Numbered from the stretch's first letter, positions 34,491-43,489 are shown. The stretch is 62,103 nt of DNA from Anaerolineaceae bacterium (GCA_002699585.1 PABP01000003.1:1-62103); one strand, 5' to 3'. The notes: generated by a model from the letters alone, not told the origin. A program made the numbers and translations.

Positions 34491-36121
34491 TCGGGTTTGC
34501 CTATCATTTCTGGGTTGGAGACATGCACCAGCACATCCACCGTCAGGGCCAGGGCTGCTGTGCTGATAGCATTGCGCACACAGCTTTGCATCAATAGCAA
34601 ACTATCAACAATGCCCTCGTCAGCCATATTGATCATCAAGCCGCTGCGAGCATCAAACCCGATTGCAGGGCGTTTGTGTTGCAGCTTGGCCATGACTTCA
34701 CTGGGGTCATACCCGGCATTGCACCAGATGGTGCGGGCCGGTGCAGCCAGCGCTTCGATCAAGATATTATAGGCGGCGCGTTCGTCGGTATCGCGCGTGG
34801 ATTTTGCCTGCTGCTGCAAAGCTTGGCGACAGGCCAACAGGCCGATGCCACCACCGGGAACAACCCCACCTTGCATCGCCAGATACATGGCCTGACGGGT
34901 GCGTTCAGCCAAACTTTTCTGAAGGGCGATTTCCGTTTCTGTAAAGCCGCCCACCCACAGCGTCACCGAGCCACCCTGTAGGTTGCCGATGCGTTTACGA
35001 GCGCGTTCGCGCTCCTCATGATCGTGGGTCGTGTGGTAAAAGCGCTGCAATCGCTCCAGATGCGCGATCAGTTTGCGCTTGTCGCCACGGCCACCGACCA
35101 GCCCGAAGGTGCGCTTATCCACCCAGATGCGGCGTGCCTTACCAAAATGCCCGGTCGTGACCCGTTCCAGAGTATCCCCAGCTTCTTTAATGAGGGGCGT
35201 CGCGCCCGTCAGCAGGCTGATGTCCTCCATCGCCTGGATGCGATCCGTCGCATTCAGGCCAGGTAACTTGACGGCCATCACCTTAAACGTATCCATACGG
35301 CTGTTGTTGGTCGTCAGCAGCGAAACAGCGGCATCCGACATATTGGTCGTGATGATCAGCAGCGACGAGATGCCTGCTTCGTGGGCCGCTTTGAGTACCG
35401 GGAACAATTCGCGGTGGTCGTTGATTTCAAAGTTGCAGATAAAGACCGACGTATTGTCCATGTCGGAGCGGTTGGCTGACCCTTCCGGGAACAAGGCGCT
35501 GGACACCGCGCCGGAATAGTAGTATGTGCCCTGGACGTATTCCCGGCGCAAAGTCCGGCCATAATCCTCACGAATTTCCAGGCGACCGTATTCACCGATC
35601 AAGTCGAACGATTCGCCGATCAGATCAGCCATCTCATCGTCATTGCATAACGATGCCGCGACCCGCTTGAGCTGCTCCTCACCAGCGATCCGGAAGCTGT
35701 TCTCGGCGAGGGCATCCTGCAAGTTGGGAATGGCACTCTCCAAATGACGGCGCAGCTTCATGGCGTTGCCGCCTGCTGCGATGTAACGCACGCCAGCCTG
35801 GAAGATCGCCTCTAACAGCACAGCCGTCGTGGCGGTGCCATCACCCATATCTTCACTCTGACGGACCAGCAGCGAGCGCACCAGCATGGCGCCCATATCC
35901 ACATCCCGGTTTCGCAGCTCAATGATACGCCGCGCAATGAGGCCACCATCGTCCAAAAACTCTGGCAACGATTCCGTCGTATGGATCGGGTCGATAGCCA
36001 CGCCCCCAGCGGTCGGGCCGAGGGTGGGCCGGATGGCATCGACCATTTGCTGGATGCCACGTTGCATGGCGTGATATACATTTGGCTGGAAGACCAGCCC
36101 AGGAGTTTGCGAGCCTCTCAT
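34487..36121 (-). CDS. Divergent GroEL-like (group I) chaperonin paralogue
   Basis: A 544-residue cpn60 homologue. Conserved: VDAIRPTLGPTAGGVAID near the start, FLDDGGLIARRIIEL (Asp52-type residue), EDMGDGTATTAVLL (ATP loop, residues 93-100), and GGVVPGGGIG. The stretch aligned with the GroEL ATPase Asp398 reads AERTRQAMYLAMQGGVV, with no Asp, and the Gly/Met C-tail is missing. It may thus bind but hydrolyse ATP poorly. The apical part is strongly changed. No groES neighbour. It sits between sugar permeases and a BNR propeller in one operon, which is unusual and suggests a dedicated folding or scaffold role. Confidence 0.85.
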   Translation of the reverse strand: MRGSQTPGLVFQPNVYHAMQRGIQQMVDAIRPTLGPTAGGVAIDPIHTTESLPEFLDDGGLIARRIIELRNRDVDMGAMLVRSLLVRQSEDMGDGTATTAVLLEAIFQAGVRYIAAGGNAMKLRRHLESAIPNLQDALAENSFRIAGEEQLKRVAASLCNDDEMADLIGESFDLIGEYGRLEIREDYGRTLRREYVQGTYYYSGAVSSALFPEGSANRSDMDNTSVFICNFEINDHRELFPVLKAAHEAGISSLLIITTNMSDAAVSLLTTNNSRMDTFKVMAVKLPGLNATDRIQAMEDISLLTGATPLIKEAGDTLERVTTGHFGKARRIWVDKRTFGLVGGRGDKRKLIAHLERLQRFYHTTHDHEERERARKRIGNLQGGSVTLWVGGFTETEIALQKSLAERTRQAMYLAMQGGVVPGGGIGLLACRQALQQQAKSTRDTDERAAYNILIEALAAPARTIWCNAGYDPSEVMAKLQHKRPAIGFDARSGLMINMADEGIVDSLLLMQSCVRNAISTAALALTVDVLVHVSNPEMIGKPE

Positions 36122-36131
36122 CTTTGTCTCG

Positions 36132-37019
36132 CTAACCCTTCAACCCGCCGACCTGCAAACCTTCCAGCAAGTAGCGTTGGCCAAAGATATACATAATGAT
36201 GACCGGAAGCGTCGACAGGACGATACCCGCCAAAACCACCGAGATGCTGCCTGTCCCCATGTAGCCCTGTAACCGCACGATACCCAGCGTAATCGGGAAG
36301 CGCTCTTCCGTATTCATGAAGATGAGCGGCGTCAGATAATCGTTCCACTTGGCGTTGAAGGTCAACACAGCCAGAATCGCCATACCGGGCGATGCCAGCG
36401 GCAGGTAAATCCGCCGGAAAATTTGCCATTGATTGGCCCCATCGATCATGGCCGCTTCTTCATAATCATCGGGTATCTGTAAGAAGTATTGGCGCAGCAA
36501 GAACGTCCCAAAGGCCGTCGCTAAGCTGGGTACGATCAAAGCGCCGAGTGTATCCCCCAGTCCCAGTACGCGCGTCACCAGGATAAAGACCGGGATCAAC
36601 GTCGCCTGACCAGGGATCATCAAGGTCGCCAGCACAATCCAGAAGATCAGATTACGACCGGGGAACTTGAGACGGGCAAACGCATAGCCCGCCAGTGAGG
36701 CAGTGAACACCTGGCCAATCACAACCGACATCGTAATGATGAAGCTGTTCGCCATCTGATCCCAAAATGGGATTTCTTCAAAGACTTCTTCGTAGTTACT
36801 GACGTCAAAATCGACCGGAATCCACTCCGGGGGCACAGTGAAGGACTCCGCCGGGGTACGCAGCGATGTCGAAACGACCCAGACGTAGGGCATGATCATA
36901 AAGAAAGCGATGACGGTCAGTAAGCCAAAGCCCAGGAACTTGTTGATACGGTTGCGTAGCTGCTGGAACTCATGGGATGCGAAGTAGGATTGGTTTTCGT
37001 TTTTGCTCAAAGTAGCCAT
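36132..37019 (-). CDS. CUT1 ABC transporter permease (MalG-type)
   Basis: A 295-residue inner-membrane permease with six TM segments. The EAA loop that contacts the ATPase is DDYEEAAMIDGANQWQIFRR followed by IYLPLASPG. The N-terminal half has MIMPYVWVVSTSLRTPAE typical of the MalG partner. Start at 37019 has TAGGAG 6 bases upstream; an ATG at 37025 would abut it. Gap to the partner permease is 9 bases. Confidence 0.9.
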   Translation of the reverse strand: MATLSKNENQSYFASHEFQQLRNRINKFLGFGLLTVIAFFMIMPYVWVVSTSLRTPAESFTVPPEWIPVDFDVSNYEEVFEEIPFWDQMANSFIITMSVVIGQVFTASLAGYAFARLKFPGRNLIFWIVLATLMIPGQATLIPVFILVTRVLGLGDTLGALIVPSLATAFGTFLLRQYFLQIPDDYEEAAMIDGANQWQIFRRIYLPLASPGMAILAVLTFNAKWNDYLTPLIFMNTEERFPITLGIVRLQGYMGTGSISVVLAGIVLSTLPVIIMYIFGQRYLLEGLQVGGLKG

Positions 37020-37028
37020 TGTCATCTC

Positions 37029-37982
37029 CTATCCGTAGAATACCCAGCGGCGGCTGAGATAGAATTGAATGCCCGTGACAATCATGATGATGGCGAAAAG
37101 AACCAGCGCAATCGCAGAGCCATAGCCCAGTTCCAAATTGCCGAATGCCGAGTCATACATCATCATCACGACGGTACGACTGGCATCACCAGGCCCACCG
37201 CGCGTCATGATGAATGGCTCATCGAAGAATTGCAGCATCTTGATGACATCGGTTACGGTGGCAAATAGTATCGTCGGGCTAAGCAGCGGGATGGTGATCG
37301 ACCATAATTTGCGCCACCCCTTAGCGCCATCGACATCAGCCGCTTCCAAGATCTCTTCCGGCAAGGCGCTGACACCGCCCAGATAAATGATGAAAGTGAA
37401 GCCCAGGTTACGCCAAACCGTCGTCAGCGCGATGGTAATCAGCACGACATTGCTGCTGGTCAACCAGGGTATTTTCTCCATACCAAGCTGGCTCAAATAG
37501 TAGTTGATGACGCCAAATTCCTGGTGGAACATGTAGCCCAGCATCACTGCTACAGACGCGCCGGAAAGCAATACCGGGAAGAAATAGACCGTTCTATAAA
37601 AATAGCCTAATAAGCCACCCGTCAGTCGCTTGACGAGGATGGCCAACGCCATAGCCAGCACTTCTAAGATGGCGACCGTCATAAACATCAGGATGAACGT
37701 ATTCTTGAAACTGACAAAAACACGGGAATCCCCGGCCAACCGTTCAAAATTGGCAAAGCCAACGTACTCCGGCGGGCGAAACACGTTCCATTCATGAAAA
37801 CTAAGTACAAACGAATAGAGCATCGGCCCCACGATGAAGATCAACAGGCCAATGACCGTCGGCGCAATGAATAAGAATCCCATCAGGGCACGTTGGCGTT
37901 TGATGCCGTTCATCGTATCGGCAGCAAGCCAACGTGCTATGGCATTACGCTTCGGCTTCTCATCATAAGTTGCTGTAGTCAC
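37029..37982 (-). CDS. CUT1 ABC transporter permease (MalF-type)
   Basis: A 317-residue permease with about six TM helices; the EAA loop is EILEAADVDGAKGWRKLWSI followed by TIPLLSP. LLIFIVGPMLYSFVLSFHEW is the usual first helix of the UgpA/MalF group. GTG start at 37982 with AGAGGTGA upstream. It forms the channel with the MalG-type partner; an ATPase is not encoded nearby, so a shared MsiK/MalK-type ATPase is likely. Confidence 0.9.
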   Translation of the reverse strand: MTTATYDEKPKRNAIARWLAADTMNGIKRQRALMGFLFIAPTVIGLLIFIVGPMLYSFVLSFHEWNVFRPPEYVGFANFERLAGDSRVFVSFKNTFILMFMTVAILEVLAMALAILVKRLTGGLLGYFYRTVYFFPVLLSGASVAVMLGYMFHQEFGVINYYLSQLGMEKIPWLTSSNVVLITIALTTVWRNLGFTFIIYLGGVSALPEEILEAADVDGAKGWRKLWSITIPLLSPTILFATVTDVIKMLQFFDEPFIMTRGGPGDASRTVVMMMYDSAFGNLELGYGSAIALVLFAIIMIVTGIQFYLSRRWVFYG

Positions 37983-38053
37983 AAATCACCTCTTTTATCC
38001 TGGGAAAGGGACTCAGAGAGTCCCTTTCCTTGTGATCTGCAGATTGATAGGCG

Positions 38054-39460
38054 TTATGCGTTCCGTGCGTAGAGGGCTTCTAGCTCGGCTTGCATGCCAT
38101 CAAGTGCTTCTTGCGGGGTTTGTTCACCGCTGGTTGCAAGGCTGGTGAAGCGCGTGTAGATATTCGTCATTTCGATTGAGAACACTGGCGCTGGGATCGG
38201 ACCGGTATCCGGGCGATCATCCAACGCTGAGTAGAAGACTTCCCAGTTCTCAAGGCCGGTCTGGCCCCAATATTCTGCGGTATTCATCGAACGACGTACT
38301 GGGGTTGTCGAGGCCGAGGCCATCCACGGGATCATCAGCATGACATCAGGATCGGTGTTGAACTTGAGGAATTCCCAGGCTTCATCTTCACCGCCGCCCC
38401 CATTGAGGATCCAGGCACCACCGGTACCGAACTGGTGACGTTGTGATTTCCACTCTGGCCAGAACTGAACTTCGAACGAACCCGGTTCCAGGCCCTGGTT
38501 AATCAGCGAGCCAGCCCAGAAGCCACCTGCAATCGACATACCTAGCTTGCCGGAGACGAAGAAACCTTCCAGCGTGCTACCGCCGCCGATTTCAGCTTGC
38601 GGGGCATAGCCACGGTCCGTCAAGGAAATGACATATTCCAGGGCTTCAACCATCGCCGGGTTATTGGCTTGGGGTGCGGGCCAACGCCAGCCACCACCAC
38701 GCCCTTCGGCCAGTGGTTCATCAGCATAGAACGTATCCCAGATGGCTTCGCCGCCGGGTGCCCGTTCTTCGGTCAGCAGGTTAGTGTCGTTGACGAAGAA
38801 CCAGGGCGTCCAGCTACCCCAAAGACGGTTGGTCCAACCAAAGCCGAACGAATCGCCCTCAGAGCCGAGGCCCGTTAAGGCAGCCGCATATTCGTCAAAG
38901 TCATCCTTGGTCCACTCGGCACCCGGGACTTCCAGGCCAGCTTCTGCAAGCAATTCTTTATTAAAGTAAATGTGCGCCGCATTGAAGTCTCGGGGGATCT
39001 GATACAGATCGCCTTCGTACATCATGCCTTCGATCAAAGTCGGGCTGACGTCGGCAAAGTATTCGGCCATTTCTTCCTGATCGTCCAGTGCACGCTGGGT
39101 CAGCGGCAGTGCCAGACCTTCACCCGCGTAAAGCTGGGTCGCTTCGGTAGCGGCATAACCGATGTTGACGGGTTGACCAGCAGCCATCTGTGTCAGAATC
39201 TTGCTGGCGATTTCAGCATGGTCAACGCCTTCTACCGAAACGAATTCTATATTGACGTTCGGGTACAGTTCGGTAAATGCGTTAACAATATCGGTGTAGT
39301 TATCCGGGCTTTCCTGGAAGCGCAGGGTCACAGATTCACCCTGTGCTGCCGGTTGTGCGAAGACCTTTACCCCCGGGATGAGGTTCACACCCATTGCAGC
39401 CGCGCCAGTAGCCGTAAGCTTAATCAGATCACGGCGGCTCAGTTTCTTATTTTCACTCAT
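38054..39460 (-). CDS. ABC sugar-binding protein, Tat-exported
   Basis: A 468-residue extracellular solute-binding protein, family 1. The N-terminus has a Tat motif, LSRRDLIKLTATGAAAMGVN, with cleavage near KVFAQPAA. VTLRFQESPDNYTDIVNAFT opens the mature domain and IYFNKELLAEAGLEVPG is the standard mid-segment. Start at 39460 follows GGAGG; the frame is open to 39481. It would capture fructo-oligosaccharide or sucrose and hand it to the two permeases. Specificity is inferred from the flanking GH32 genes. Confidence 0.9.
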   Translation of the reverse strand: MSENKKLSRRDLIKLTATGAAAMGVNLIPGVKVFAQPAAQGESVTLRFQESPDNYTDIVNAFTELYPNVNIEFVSVEGVDHAEIASKILTQMAAGQPVNIGYAATEATQLYAGEGLALPLTQRALDDQEEMAEYFADVSPTLIEGMMYEGDLYQIPRDFNAAHIYFNKELLAEAGLEVPGAEWTKDDFDEYAAALTGLGSEGDSFGFGWTNRLWGSWTPWFFVNDTNLLTEERAPGGEAIWDTFYADEPLAEGRGGGWRWPAPQANNPAMVEALEYVISLTDRGYAPQAEIGGGSTLEGFFVSGKLGMSIAGGFWAGSLINQGLEPGSFEVQFWPEWKSQRHQFGTGGAWILNGGGGEDEAWEFLKFNTDPDVMLMIPWMASASTTPVRRSMNTAEYWGQTGLENWEVFYSALDDRPDTGPIPAPVFSIEMTNIYTRFTSLATSGEQTPQEALDGMQAELEALYARNA

Positions 39461-39565
39461 TAGGGCCTCCAAGAGTAACATGTGTACTAATTACGGAATC
39501 CAACAAAAAGAGCGTTTGCATTTCTCCTTCTCTCTTCACCGGCCTCCTAACACTAAAGACTGGCT

Positions 39566-40990
39566 TTATTGCCAGATTGACGGCATTTTCCAAATATCGA
39601 GCGACATCAGCCCGGTAGAAGGGCCGTAAAGTCGGACTTGCTGTTGGCTTTGATGATGGGGATAAACACGAGCAGTCAGGCTGGTACGCTCATTAGCGAT
39701 GACTTCTAACACGGAGCCATCGAGCAAAATACGCAGGGTCAAATCTTCATCGGCGGCAAGGGGATGGACAGCAGCCCGAGTATAGGTAGAAATAGCACCG
39801 TTTGTTTCTGTTGTCAGGGTATAGACCATCAATTGCTGGCGGTCGCTATCATAAACAACACGGGTGCATTCATCGCCATCAGGCGCACCTAGCACCGTCA
39901 AGCCAAATGTTCCACTGGCATCAGCTGAATAAGTGGCTTCAATATCGACATTGTGAGATTCAGCAATCAGTTGGTCTTCGTTTATAGTGCTGGCCGTGTA
40001 GTGGAAGTGCTCGCCCCGGATAGATGCCAATTCCGGTACGGGCTGCATATGCAGCCGATTCTGGTCGTCTAATGTGAGCACACGCGGAATCGATTGGACG
40101 CCTGACCAACCTGCGAAGCTTTGATCGCGATCAGAGCGATTCTCGCGCAACCAACCGAACAAAATACGTCGATCCTGACCATCGACAAAGGTCAGGGGTG
40201 CATAGAGCGTGCCATAGTCCAGTACATCAACATGCTCTGGCACAAACCGATGATCGACATAATCGCCGACAAAATAATGCACCGTGTCGGTAGAGTGGCC
40301 CGTATGCGAGGAAATAATCAGCACCCATTTATCGCCCAGCTTAAAGAAATTCGGGCACTCCCACATCAAGCCGTAGCGCTCCTCGGTGCCTTCCAGCAGC
40401 GGGTTCAGGTATTCCCAATCCACCAGGTTCTGCGAGCGATAGAGGAAAATGACGCCAGCTTTGCCTTCAATGCGAGAGCCGACGACCATGTACCAGCCAT
40501 CATCCTCACGCCATACATACGGATCACGGAAGTCGCGCGTCTGATTAGAGACAGCCGGGACCTCGCTGATGACCGGGTTCTGCGGGTGTTTTTGCCAGGT
40601 GATCATATCGTCATCACTGGTGGCGATACACTGCGTCTGGATGTTGGCGCGGTCGCGCGTCCCTGTGTAGATCAACGTCGGTGTGCCATCATTATCAACT
40701 GCCGAACCAGAGTAGCAACCAAATTCATCTGGCCCACCTGAGGTAGGCCTGATCGCAATCGGCAAGTCCTGCCAATGAATCAAGTCATCGCTGACAGCAT
40801 GGCCCCAACTCATATTGCCCCACAGCGGGCCAAACGGATTGTGTTGATAGAAAAGATGGGTCTGGCCCTTCCAGAACAACAACCCGTTGGGGTCATTCAT
40901 CCAATTGGAAGGGGGCAAAAAATGGTACTGAGGACGTTGAAAGTCTTCGCTAAATGATTGCCTAATAGCCGTAGGATTCTGTTCATTCAT
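39566..40990 (-). CDS. Cytoplasmic GH32 beta-fructosidase
   Basis: A 474-residue GH32 enzyme without signal peptide. Nucleophile Asp33 in NWMNDPNG, stabiliser Asp156 in DFRDPYVW, acid/base Glu211 in MWECPNFF; C-terminal beta-sandwich ends at LRILLDGSVLEVIANER. Unlike the secreted enzyme it keeps the canonical EC(P) motif. It would split imported fructo-oligosaccharides or sucrose. First gene of the long minus-strand operon and divergent from the LacI gene, sharing its control region. Confidence 0.9.
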   Translation of the reverse strand: MNEQNPTAIRQSFSEDFQRPQYHFLPPSNWMNDPNGLLFWKGQTHLFYQHNPFGPLWGNMSWGHAVSDDLIHWQDLPIAIRPTSGGPDEFGCYSGSAVDNDGTPTLIYTGTRDRANIQTQCIATSDDDMITWQKHPQNPVISEVPAVSNQTRDFRDPYVWREDDGWYMVVGSRIEGKAGVIFLYRSQNLVDWEYLNPLLEGTEERYGLMWECPNFFKLGDKWVLIISSHTGHSTDTVHYFVGDYVDHRFVPEHVDVLDYGTLYAPLTFVDGQDRRILFGWLRENRSDRDQSFAGWSGVQSIPRVLTLDDQNRLHMQPVPELASIRGEHFHYTASTINEDQLIAESHNVDIEATYSADASGTFGLTVLGAPDGDECTRVVYDSDRQQLMVYTLTTETNGAISTYTRAAVHPLAADEDLTLRILLDGSVLEVIANERTSLTARVYPHHQSQQQVRLYGPSTGLMSLDIWKMPSIWQ

Positions 40991-41026
40991 AAGAAAAATC
41001 GCTGGATACTATTATTTAAATACCAT

Positions 41027-41044
41027 TATGGGATCGATCCCATA
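41027..41044. promoter_or_regulatory. LacI-type operator
   Basis: A perfect 18-bp palindrome TATGGGATCGATCCCATA with central CG, the hallmark of LacI-family sites. It lies between the divergent GH32 start (40990) and the LacI gene start (41159), so one site could control both the fructan operon and the regulator. Confidence 0.8.
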
Positions 41045-41158
41045 CGCAAAACTTTACCACACAGCGCGGCTCATCGCAAATTTTCCTGTCGAAGTTGCAC
41101 AAACTATGATCTAATGATTGAATTGATTTTAGAAACAGGTTACGAGTTATTGCGAGAT

Positions 41159-42181
41159 ATGCCTCAGAAATATACGATTCTCGACATCGCTAAAACAGCG
41201 GGCGTTAGTCGGGGCACCGTGTCGCGTGTCCTGAACAATCACCCATCCGTAAGCGACCAGACACGCCAGAAAGTTCTGGAAGTCATTAAACGCCTGGATT
41301 ACAGCCCCAACTTCAGTGCGCGCTCTTTACGGACAGCCGCATCCAACATGGTCGGCTTTGCAACGGATGAAGTGATTACGACGCCATTTGCCGTCGATAT
41401 CATCCGCGGCGCTCAAGATACCTTATCGCAATATGGCAAGGTCATGATCGCCATCAACACGGGTTATGACAGCCAAGCTATGCAAAAGTCTATGGAAGTT
41501 TTGCTAGAACGCCGCGTTGAGGGCATTGTTTACGCGGCTATGTTCCATCGTGAAATCGATATTCCGGCGCAACTCGTCGAACGCATCCCTGTTGTGCTGG
41601 CCAACTGCTTTTCTAAAGACCAGTTGCTGCCCTCGGTCGTACCAGATGAGGTATCCGGCGGCTATAACGCGACCAAAGCACTGCTTGATGCCGGCCATAC
41701 GCGGATTGGGTTCATCAATCTATCGCGCGCCTGGGGAGAACCTATTGCGCCACTACCTGCCTCCGATGGCCGCTTAAAAGGGTATAAAAAAGCACTCGCA
41801 GAAGCAGATGTTCCCTATGATGAGGACTTATTGCATTACACGGACCAACGCCCTACTAGCAGCTATGACAAAACGCTAGAAATCATGCAAAAGGATGACC
41901 CGCCAACGGCCATTTTCTGTGGTAATGACCGCACGGCAATGGGTTGCTATAACGCGCTCATGTCACTTTCGCTACGTATCCCGGATGATGTGGCTGTGGT
42001 GGGGTTTGATAACCAGTCCAATCTTTGCGAAGCACTCTATCCATCCCTAACGACGGTGCAACTGCCACACTATGAAATGGGCCAATGGGCTGTCGAGTAT
42101 TTGCTCAATCATGCAGATGACTCTGTTGATCCGCCGCAGCATAAACTGAATTGTCCCCTGGTCACACGTGATTCCGTATAA
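41159..42181 (+). CDS. LacI family transcriptional regulator
   Basis: A 340-residue regulator. The HTH opens YTILDIAKTAGVSRGTVSRV with hinge helix YSPNFSARSLRT; the periplasmic-binding-protein-like core has VGFATDEVITTPFAVDII and PTAIFCGNDRTAMGCYNAL, and ends VVGFDNQSN..LTTVQLPHYEMG. The frame is open from 40958, but the family start is MPQKYT at 41159; its ribosome site is weak. It most likely represses the fructan operon in the absence of inducer sugar. Confidence 0.9.
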   Translation: MPQKYTILDIAKTAGVSRGTVSRVLNNHPSVSDQTRQKVLEVIKRLDYSPNFSARSLRTAASNMVGFATDEVITTPFAVDIIRGAQDTLSQYGKVMIAINTGYDSQAMQKSMEVLLERRVEGIVYAAMFHREIDIPAQLVERIPVVLANCFSKDQLLPSVVPDEVSGGYNATKALLDAGHTRIGFINLSRAWGEPIAPLPASDGRLKGYKKALAEADVPYDEDLLHYTDQRPTSSYDKTLEIMQKDDPPTAIFCGNDRTAMGCYNALMSLSLRIPDDVAVVGFDNQSNLCEALYPSLTTVQLPHYEMGQWAVEYLLNHADDSVDPPQHKLNCPLVTRDSV

Positions 42182-42235
42182 TCAGATACATCTAGTCAGG
42201 TACATCTGGCAAAAATTCGTAGGAACGAGCCTAGT

Positions 42236-42264
42236 CAAAAAGTCCCCGATAGTGGGGACTTTTT
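42236..42264 (+). terminator. Rho-independent terminator of the LacI gene
   Basis: GTCCCC (242-247) with GGGGAC (254-259), preceded by AAAAA and followed by TTTTTCG; usable in both directions, so it may also end the minus-strand rRNA methyltransferase transcript. Confidence 0.85.
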
Positions 42265-42313
42265 CGTTACTCAGCACCTGAGTTGATACCTCAGAATTGT
42301 GTGAAGTCAGGCA

Positions 42314-43117
42314 TTACGCTTTCTGGGCAATGACTTCATACAGAAGTACGCCTGTTGCCACAGCCAGGTTCAGAGAATCGTTCTGACCATGCATCGGGAT
42401 GGCTACCAGCCTATCACACAGGTCACGCTGCACTTGACTGAGACCATACCCCTCATTGCCCATCATCAAGATCAGGGGCAGGGTATAGTCCGTGTCTCGG
42501 TAGTGCTGTGTGCCATCTGCGGAGGCCCCGACGACCCCATAGTGGCTCTCTCGCAACCAATCTGCGAACGTCTCATGATCCGTCTGCACGAGGTTCTGAG
42601 TGAAGTAAGCACTCAACCCGGCCCGTACAGCCGTCGGATGGTAGGGGTCGGTTGCATTACCCAGCACGATCACCCCGGCAGCACCAACTGCGTCACAGGT
42701 GCGCAGAATCGTACCCAGGTTGCCCGGATACTGCACATCGCAGAGCGCAACCCATAAGCCTTCATCCGGTAGAGAATCCTGCGCATCAGGAATACAACCC
42801 AACGAAAGCCAATGTTGCCGCACGACTGCGGCGATTCCCTGTGGCTTAGCACAGGTCATGATGCTGCTAAACAGTGCCACATCCAGTTCCAGCACCGGAA
42901 TGCTAGCCGATACGCGGTTGAGGGCATCACAGCCACGGGCACTTTTGAGCAGGTCATAGCACACGACGATCATCTCAATGCGCTCAGGGTGATTCAACGC
43001 TTCTATAACGCCGTGTAATCCTTCAACAACGAACAGCCCCGTTTGCGTTCTGTATTTGCGCTGATGGAGGCTCCGTATCAGTTTGATCTTTGAATTGTTT
43101 TTGCTTGTCACTCGCAT
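42314..43117 (-). CDS. SpoU/TrmH family RNA 2'-O-ribose methyltransferase
   Basis: A 267-residue enzyme with an N-terminal substrate-binding domain (KIKLIRSLHQRKYRTQTGLFVVEG) and SPOUT motifs: QYPGNLGTILRTCDAVGA (motif 1), LILMMGNEGYGLS (motif 2), IPMHGQNDSLNLAVATGVLL (motif 3), forming the trefoil-knot SAM site. It methylates a 23S rRNA (RlmB-like) or tRNA ribose. The start region overlaps a possible small upstream ORF (43023-43226). Confidence 0.9.
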   Translation of the reverse strand: MRVTSKNNSKIKLIRSLHQRKYRTQTGLFVVEGLHGVIEALNHPERIEMIVVCYDLLKSARGCDALNRVSASIPVLELDVALFSSIMTCAKPQGIAAVVRQHWLSLGCIPDAQDSLPDEGLWVALCDVQYPGNLGTILRTCDAVGAAGVIVLGNATDPYHPTAVRAGLSAYFTQNLVQTDHETFADWLRESHYGVVGASADGTQHYRDTDYTLPLILMMGNEGYGLSQVQRDLCDRLVAIPMHGQNDSLNLAVATGVLLYEVIAQKA

Positions 43118-43226
43118 GATGTTCTCGCCATATCTGGTTTGCTACGTGAATAGCGGAAGCGATAAAAGTCCAGATATGGCGCAGACCCAGCGGGGTGAGT
43201 TGCAATACGGTGATATGCCGTAACAT
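43023..43226 (-). CDS. Candidate 67-residue ORF upstream of the rRNA methyltransferase
   Basis: Reads MLRHITVLQLTPLGLRHIWT and on through HVANQIWREHHASDKQKQ in a frame different from the methyltransferase, which it overlaps by 95 bases. An AAGGG-type site precedes the ATG. It might be a leader peptide whose translation affects the downstream start. No homologue recognised; could also be spurious. Confidence 0.3.
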   Translation of the reverse strand: MLRHITVLQLTPLGLRHIWTFIASAIHVANQIWREHHASDKQKQFKDQTDTEPPSAQIQNANGAVRC

Positions 43227-43270
43227 GCCTTTTCCCTTTCTGCTCAACTGTTTCTATTCAATACGTTCGT

Positions 43271-43454
43271 AACAAAAAACACCGCATAGGCAACCTATAC
43301 GGTGAAATTTGACTATTCAACGTTCAAGGGCTGCACAACAGGCCAATCCAGGGCGCCCTTCACAAGAGAATCCTTTGTAGGATCTTATCGACTTAGATTG
43401 ACCAATACTATGGTTATGCGCTGAACATTGTAACCTCTATTAAACCACTATGAC
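43271..43454 (-). ncRNA. Structured leader or 6S-like RNA with own promoter and terminator
   Basis: The transcript would begin near 43454 and end at the hairpin CACCG-ATAGG/CCTAT-CGGTG (43280-43304; loop CAA) followed by TTTTTTGTT, giving about 184 bases. A 9-bp long-range helix joins CAATGTTCA near the 5' end with TGAACGTTG near the 3' end. Inside are smaller stems (ATCC..GGAT) and a GCGCA/TGTGC pairing that continues the rod. Length, strong promoter and rod-like shape resemble 6S RNA; a transcription attenuator for the methyltransferase gene is the alternative. No known riboswitch consensus was recognised. Confidence 0.6.
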
Positions 43455-43460
43455 CCTTTA

Positions 43461-43489
43461 ATTAGACCATAGTCCATACGTGATGTCAA
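43461..43489 (-). promoter_or_regulatory. Near-consensus vegetative promoter
   Basis: On the minus strand TTGACA (plus 43484-43489) and TCTAAT (plus 43461-43466) are separated by exactly 17 bases: 6/6 and 5/6 matches to the consensus. The best promoter seen in the window. Confidence 0.75.
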
